Notes under the pieces: model-generated | What the model was told of the DNA's origin: nothing | Seen by the model: the letters and a program-made list of their open reading frames with translations, nothing else | Database searches by the model: none | Made by a program: the position numbers and the translations under genes | Assembly: GCF_002355395.1 (NCBI RefSeq) | Contig: NZ_AP017315.1 | Coordinates: 1,116,001-1,180,000 of the forward strand | Direction: 5' to 3' | Length of the DNA stretch: 64,000 nt | Source of the DNA: Microcella alkaliphila | GTDB lineage: Bacteria > Actinomycetota > Actinomycetes > Actinomycetales > Microbacteriaceae | In this document: positions 62,025-64,000 of the stretch, one piece after another | Layout: the number at the start of each line of letters is the position of its first letter | How positions within the stretch are numbered: position 1 is the first letter of the stretch

Positions 62025-62074
62025 GTCGAGGGCCACCCCGCCCCCTCTTCGATCGAGTTCTAAGGACGACCCTG

Positions 62075-63205
62075 ATGTATCTGACCCCTGCCGCGCTTGC
62101 CGCCGCCCTCGCGGTGCGTGACCTGTCTGACCCCGCGACCACCCCACCCGGCGAGCAGCCGCACGCCATGAGCCTGCTGCTCGACGCGCTCGTTGACGCG
62201 GCGACCGCCCGCGCCGCGCACGCTCACCGAGTGGTGCGCATGGGCCCGCTCGTCGCAACCGTCGACAACTACGACGCGCTCGGCTTCGACGCCGCCGCCG
62301 TCACCCGCGACCGCCGCTACTCGCACTACGTGAGCCCCACCGTGATGCTGCGCAGCCACACCTCGGCGGGAATCCCCGCGCTGCTGCGGGCAATCGACGG
62401 CACCGCCGACCGCGACGAGTTGCTCGTCTTGCCGGGAATCGTGCACCGCCGCGACGCGATCGACCGCACCCACGTCGGAACGCCCCACCAGGTCGACGTG
62501 TGGCGGGTGAGCGCGCCCGACCGGCGAACCGTCGACGACCTGCTCGACCTCGTCGCAGCGCTCGTTGACGCCATTCTGCCGGGAGCGCGGTGGCGCGCGG
62601 TGCCGGCCGAGCATCCGTACACCGTCGAGGGGCGCCAGATCGACGTGTGGCACGCGGGGGAGTGGCTCGAGCTCGCCGAGTGCGGGCTGATCGACCCGGG
62701 CCTGCTCGCGCGCTCGGGCCTCGACCCGGCGCGCTGGTCGGGCCTCGCGCTCGGCATGGGCCTCGATCGGGCCCTGATGCTGCGCAAGGGCATCGACGAC
62801 ATTCGCGTGCTGCGCTCGACGGATGCGCGCATCCGTTCGCAGATGACCGACCTGTCGCCGTGGCGGCCCGTGTCGATGATGCCGCCGGTGACGCGCGACC
62901 TGTCGGTCGTCGTCGCGGCAGAAGACGACGACGAGACCCTCGGCGATCGCGTGCGATCGGCCCTGGATGCGCGGGTTGACGACCTCGAATCGGTCGCCGT
63001 CATTGCGCGCACCGCCGCCGACGAGCTACCGCGCGCCGCGCGGGAACGGCTCGGCATCGTCGACGGTCAGGTGAACGCGCTCGTGCGGATCGTGCTGCGC
63101 CCACTCGACCGCACCCTCACCGACGCCGAGGCGAACGCGCTGCGCGATCGGGTCTACCTTGCGCTGCATCGCGGGCCGCGGCTCGAGTTGATTGGGGCGG
63201 GGTGA
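62075..63205 (+). CDS. srmL: PheS-related stand-alone ligase with FDX-ACB domain
   Basis: The 376-residue protein is a class II ligase of the PheS type. It keeps S-H-T-S-A-G (94-99; PheS T-H-T-S-P-V), motif 2 with P-G-I-V-H-R-R-D-A-I-D-R-T-H (120-133), R-Q-I-D-V-W (187-192) and motif 3 G-M-G-L-D-R (227-232), then a PheT-type ferredoxin-fold anticodon-binding domain (about 270-376, P-P-V-T-R-D-L-S-V-V-V). The layout resembles mitochondrial PheRS, but the F-T-E-P-S-A-E-L pocket of PheS is replaced by Y-T-V-E-G-R-Q-I. I recall the name SrmL, PheS-related mystery ligase, from automated annotation; the symbol is tentative. An AAGGA site lies eight bases before the ATG. Confidence 0.8.
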   Translation: MYLTPAALAAALAVRDLSDPATTPPGEQPHAMSLLLDALVDAATARAAHAHRVVRMGPLVATVDNYDALGFDAAAVTRDRRYSHYVSPTVMLRSHTSAGIPALLRAIDGTADRDELLVLPGIVHRRDAIDRTHVGTPHQVDVWRVSAPDRRTVDDLLDLVAALVDAILPGARWRAVPAEHPYTVEGRQIDVWHAGEWLELAECGLIDPGLLARSGLDPARWSGLALGMGLDRALMLRKGIDDIRVLRSTDARIRSQMTDLSPWRPVSMMPPVTRDLSVVVAAEDDDETLGDRVRSALDARVDDLESVAVIARTAADELPRAARERLGIVDGQVNALVRIVLRPLDRTLTDAEANALRDRVYLALHRGPRLELIGAG

Positions 63206-63236
63206 CGGTGGCGTCGCCCGGTGGTCGGGCTGCCGA

Positions 63237-63833
63237 TCAGGTGAGTCGCACCACGACCCGCGGGCCCGTGCGGCCGACCTCGGTGAAGCCGTGCGCCGTG
63301 AAGAGCCGCAGGGTGCCCGTGTTGAGGCTGCCGGCGGGCTTCGCTGACTCGTCGGTGTCGTGGGGGTAGGCCTCGATCGTGCGGGCGCCTGCCGCGCGGG
63401 CGTGGGCGACGGCGGCGTCGAGCAGGCGGTGGGCGACGCCCTGCCCGCGGTGCTGGCGGGGGATCGTGAAGCACACGATCGACCAGACGCCCTCGTCGGC
63501 CCAGTCGGTATCGCCGGCGGCGGTCGTGATGGCTTTCGTGCGGGGGAGCCGCGCGTAGCGGGGGCGCGGGGCGACGCCGACCCAGCCGACAGCATCCTCG
63601 CCGCGAAGCGCGATCAGGCCGGTCGACAGGCCGGCCGCGCGGTCGCTGTCGAGGGCGGATCGGCGGGACTGCGGGTCGGTGGATGCGTAGTCGGCGTTCG
63701 CGAGCATCCACCAGCGACACCAGCAGCGCGACGCCTCGGTGACGGCGCCGAGCACGGCGTCGATGGCGGCGTCGGGAACGAGCTCGGCGGGGGTGACGGT
63801 GAGGCCGGCGGGGTTGGCGGCGCTGTCGGTCAC
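63237..63833 (-). CDS. GNAT-family N-acetyltransferase
   Basis: The 198-residue protein has the acetyl-CoA loop R-Q-H-R-G-Q-G-V-A-H-R-L-L-D-A-A-V, a preceding beta-strand (W-S-I-V-C-F-T-I) and a C-terminal G-F-T-E-V-G-R. An early W-C-R-W-W-M segment is characteristic of a subgroup of GNAT enzymes of unknown substrate. GTG start. It lies 15 bases downstream of the pcp end and is convergent with the ligase. Confidence 0.82.
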   Translation of the reverse strand: MTDSAANPAGLTVTPAELVPDAAIDAVLGAVTEASRCWCRWWMLANADYASTDPQSRRSALDSDRAAGLSTGLIALRGEDAVGWVGVAPRPRYARLPRTKAITTAAGDTDWADEGVWSIVCFTIPRQHRGQGVAHRLLDAAVAHARAAGARTIEAYPHDTDESAKPAGSLNTGTLRLFTAHGFTEVGRTGPRVVVRLT

Positions 63834-63848
63834 GGGCGGGCCCCTCGC

Positions 63849-64000
63849 CTAGTGGATGCTGCCCCCGACGTCGTCGACGTCGTCGGGGTGGGTGAGCGCG
63901 GTGGCGATCGCGAGGCGGATCGCCGGGGCGAGGGCGTCGGTCGACCAGTTCGGCACGTGGATGAAGCCGGCGGCGACCTGGTGCCGCTCGGCGACGGCCC
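63849..64000 (-). CDS. pcp: pyrrolidone-carboxylate peptidase, C-terminal part
   Basis: The last 49 codons read A-V-A-E-R-H-Q-V-A-A-G-F-I-H-V-P-N-W and end in V-G-G-S-I-H. The A-G-F-I-H-V-P motif holds the catalytic histidine of cysteine-type pyroglutamyl peptidase I. The gene continues beyond the right edge. A family with low similarity elsewhere cannot be excluded from so short a piece. Confidence 0.7.
   Translation of the reverse strand, partial: AVAERHQVAAGFIHVPNWSTDALAPAIRLAIATALTHPDDVDDVGGSIH

Overview
The window is high-GC chromosomal DNA from an actinobacterium, most likely a member of the Microbacteriaceae. This rests on the gene order (miaA-dapF-hflX-lexA, hisC-hisB-hisH-hisA, infC-rpmI-rplT-pheST-argCJBDFH, parA-scpA-scpB-cmk-der), on a 16S-23S-5S operon without spacer tRNAs, and on many genes whose start codon lies 6-8 bases after a TANNNT -10 box (leaderless transcription). 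I do not assign a genus. Most of the window is housekeeping and densely coding.

Layout. 1-4064: end of miaA, dapF, an RsmC-like methyltransferase, hflX and lexA. 4065-4722: a lexA/LysM divergent promoter region with three SOS boxes. 4742-8683: histidine genes and an SseB-domain protein. 8715-11482: DUF1844 protein, infC (ATC start), rpmI, rplT and a TrmH-family methyltransferase. 11495-19363: a glutamate-uptake locus made of a two-component system, a TAXI-type solute-binding lipoprotein and gluABCD, split by an IS701-family element between gluA and gluB. 19375-22913: pheST. 22923-29595: argCJBDFH, with argR and argG absent. 29605-31467: alkyladenine DNA glycosylase, a DUF3307-like membrane protein and SatD. 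31557-32867: tyrS. 32868-38773: the rrn operon with three tandem promoters, a 23S processing stem and a terminator. 38812-44656: TPR-like protein, HAD hydrolase, small acidic protein, tlyA, nadK, recN. 44712-48994: lipoprotein, pyrG, NUDIX, xerD. 49043-50747: two paralogous membrane-anchored proteins, one with a frameshift. 50848-57517: parA, scpA, scpB, rluB-like, tyrA, cmk, der. 57533-59645: two paralogous lipoproteins around a PKD-domain exported protein. 59720-64000: DUF2071, NUDIX, two small membrane proteins, a very short leaderless ORF followed by a PheRS-like ligase, a GNAT acetyltransferase and the end of pcp.

The two places I consider most worth study are these. (1) 61918-63205: a 23-codon ORF with its own leaderless promoter sits just upstream of a stand-alone PheS-like ligase that carries a PheT-type anticodon-binding domain, although the cell already has normal pheS and pheT in this window. 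(2) 11495-19363: the TAXI lipoprotein has no TRAP permease. It lies between a sensor kinase and the glutamate ABC transporter, whose promoter carries a perfect 11-bp-period direct repeat typical of OmpR/PhoB-family binding sites. The same operon has a possible leaderless upstream ORF at gluA, a gluC with no conventional start codon (ATC), and an IS whose CTAG target duplication preserves the gluA stop codon.
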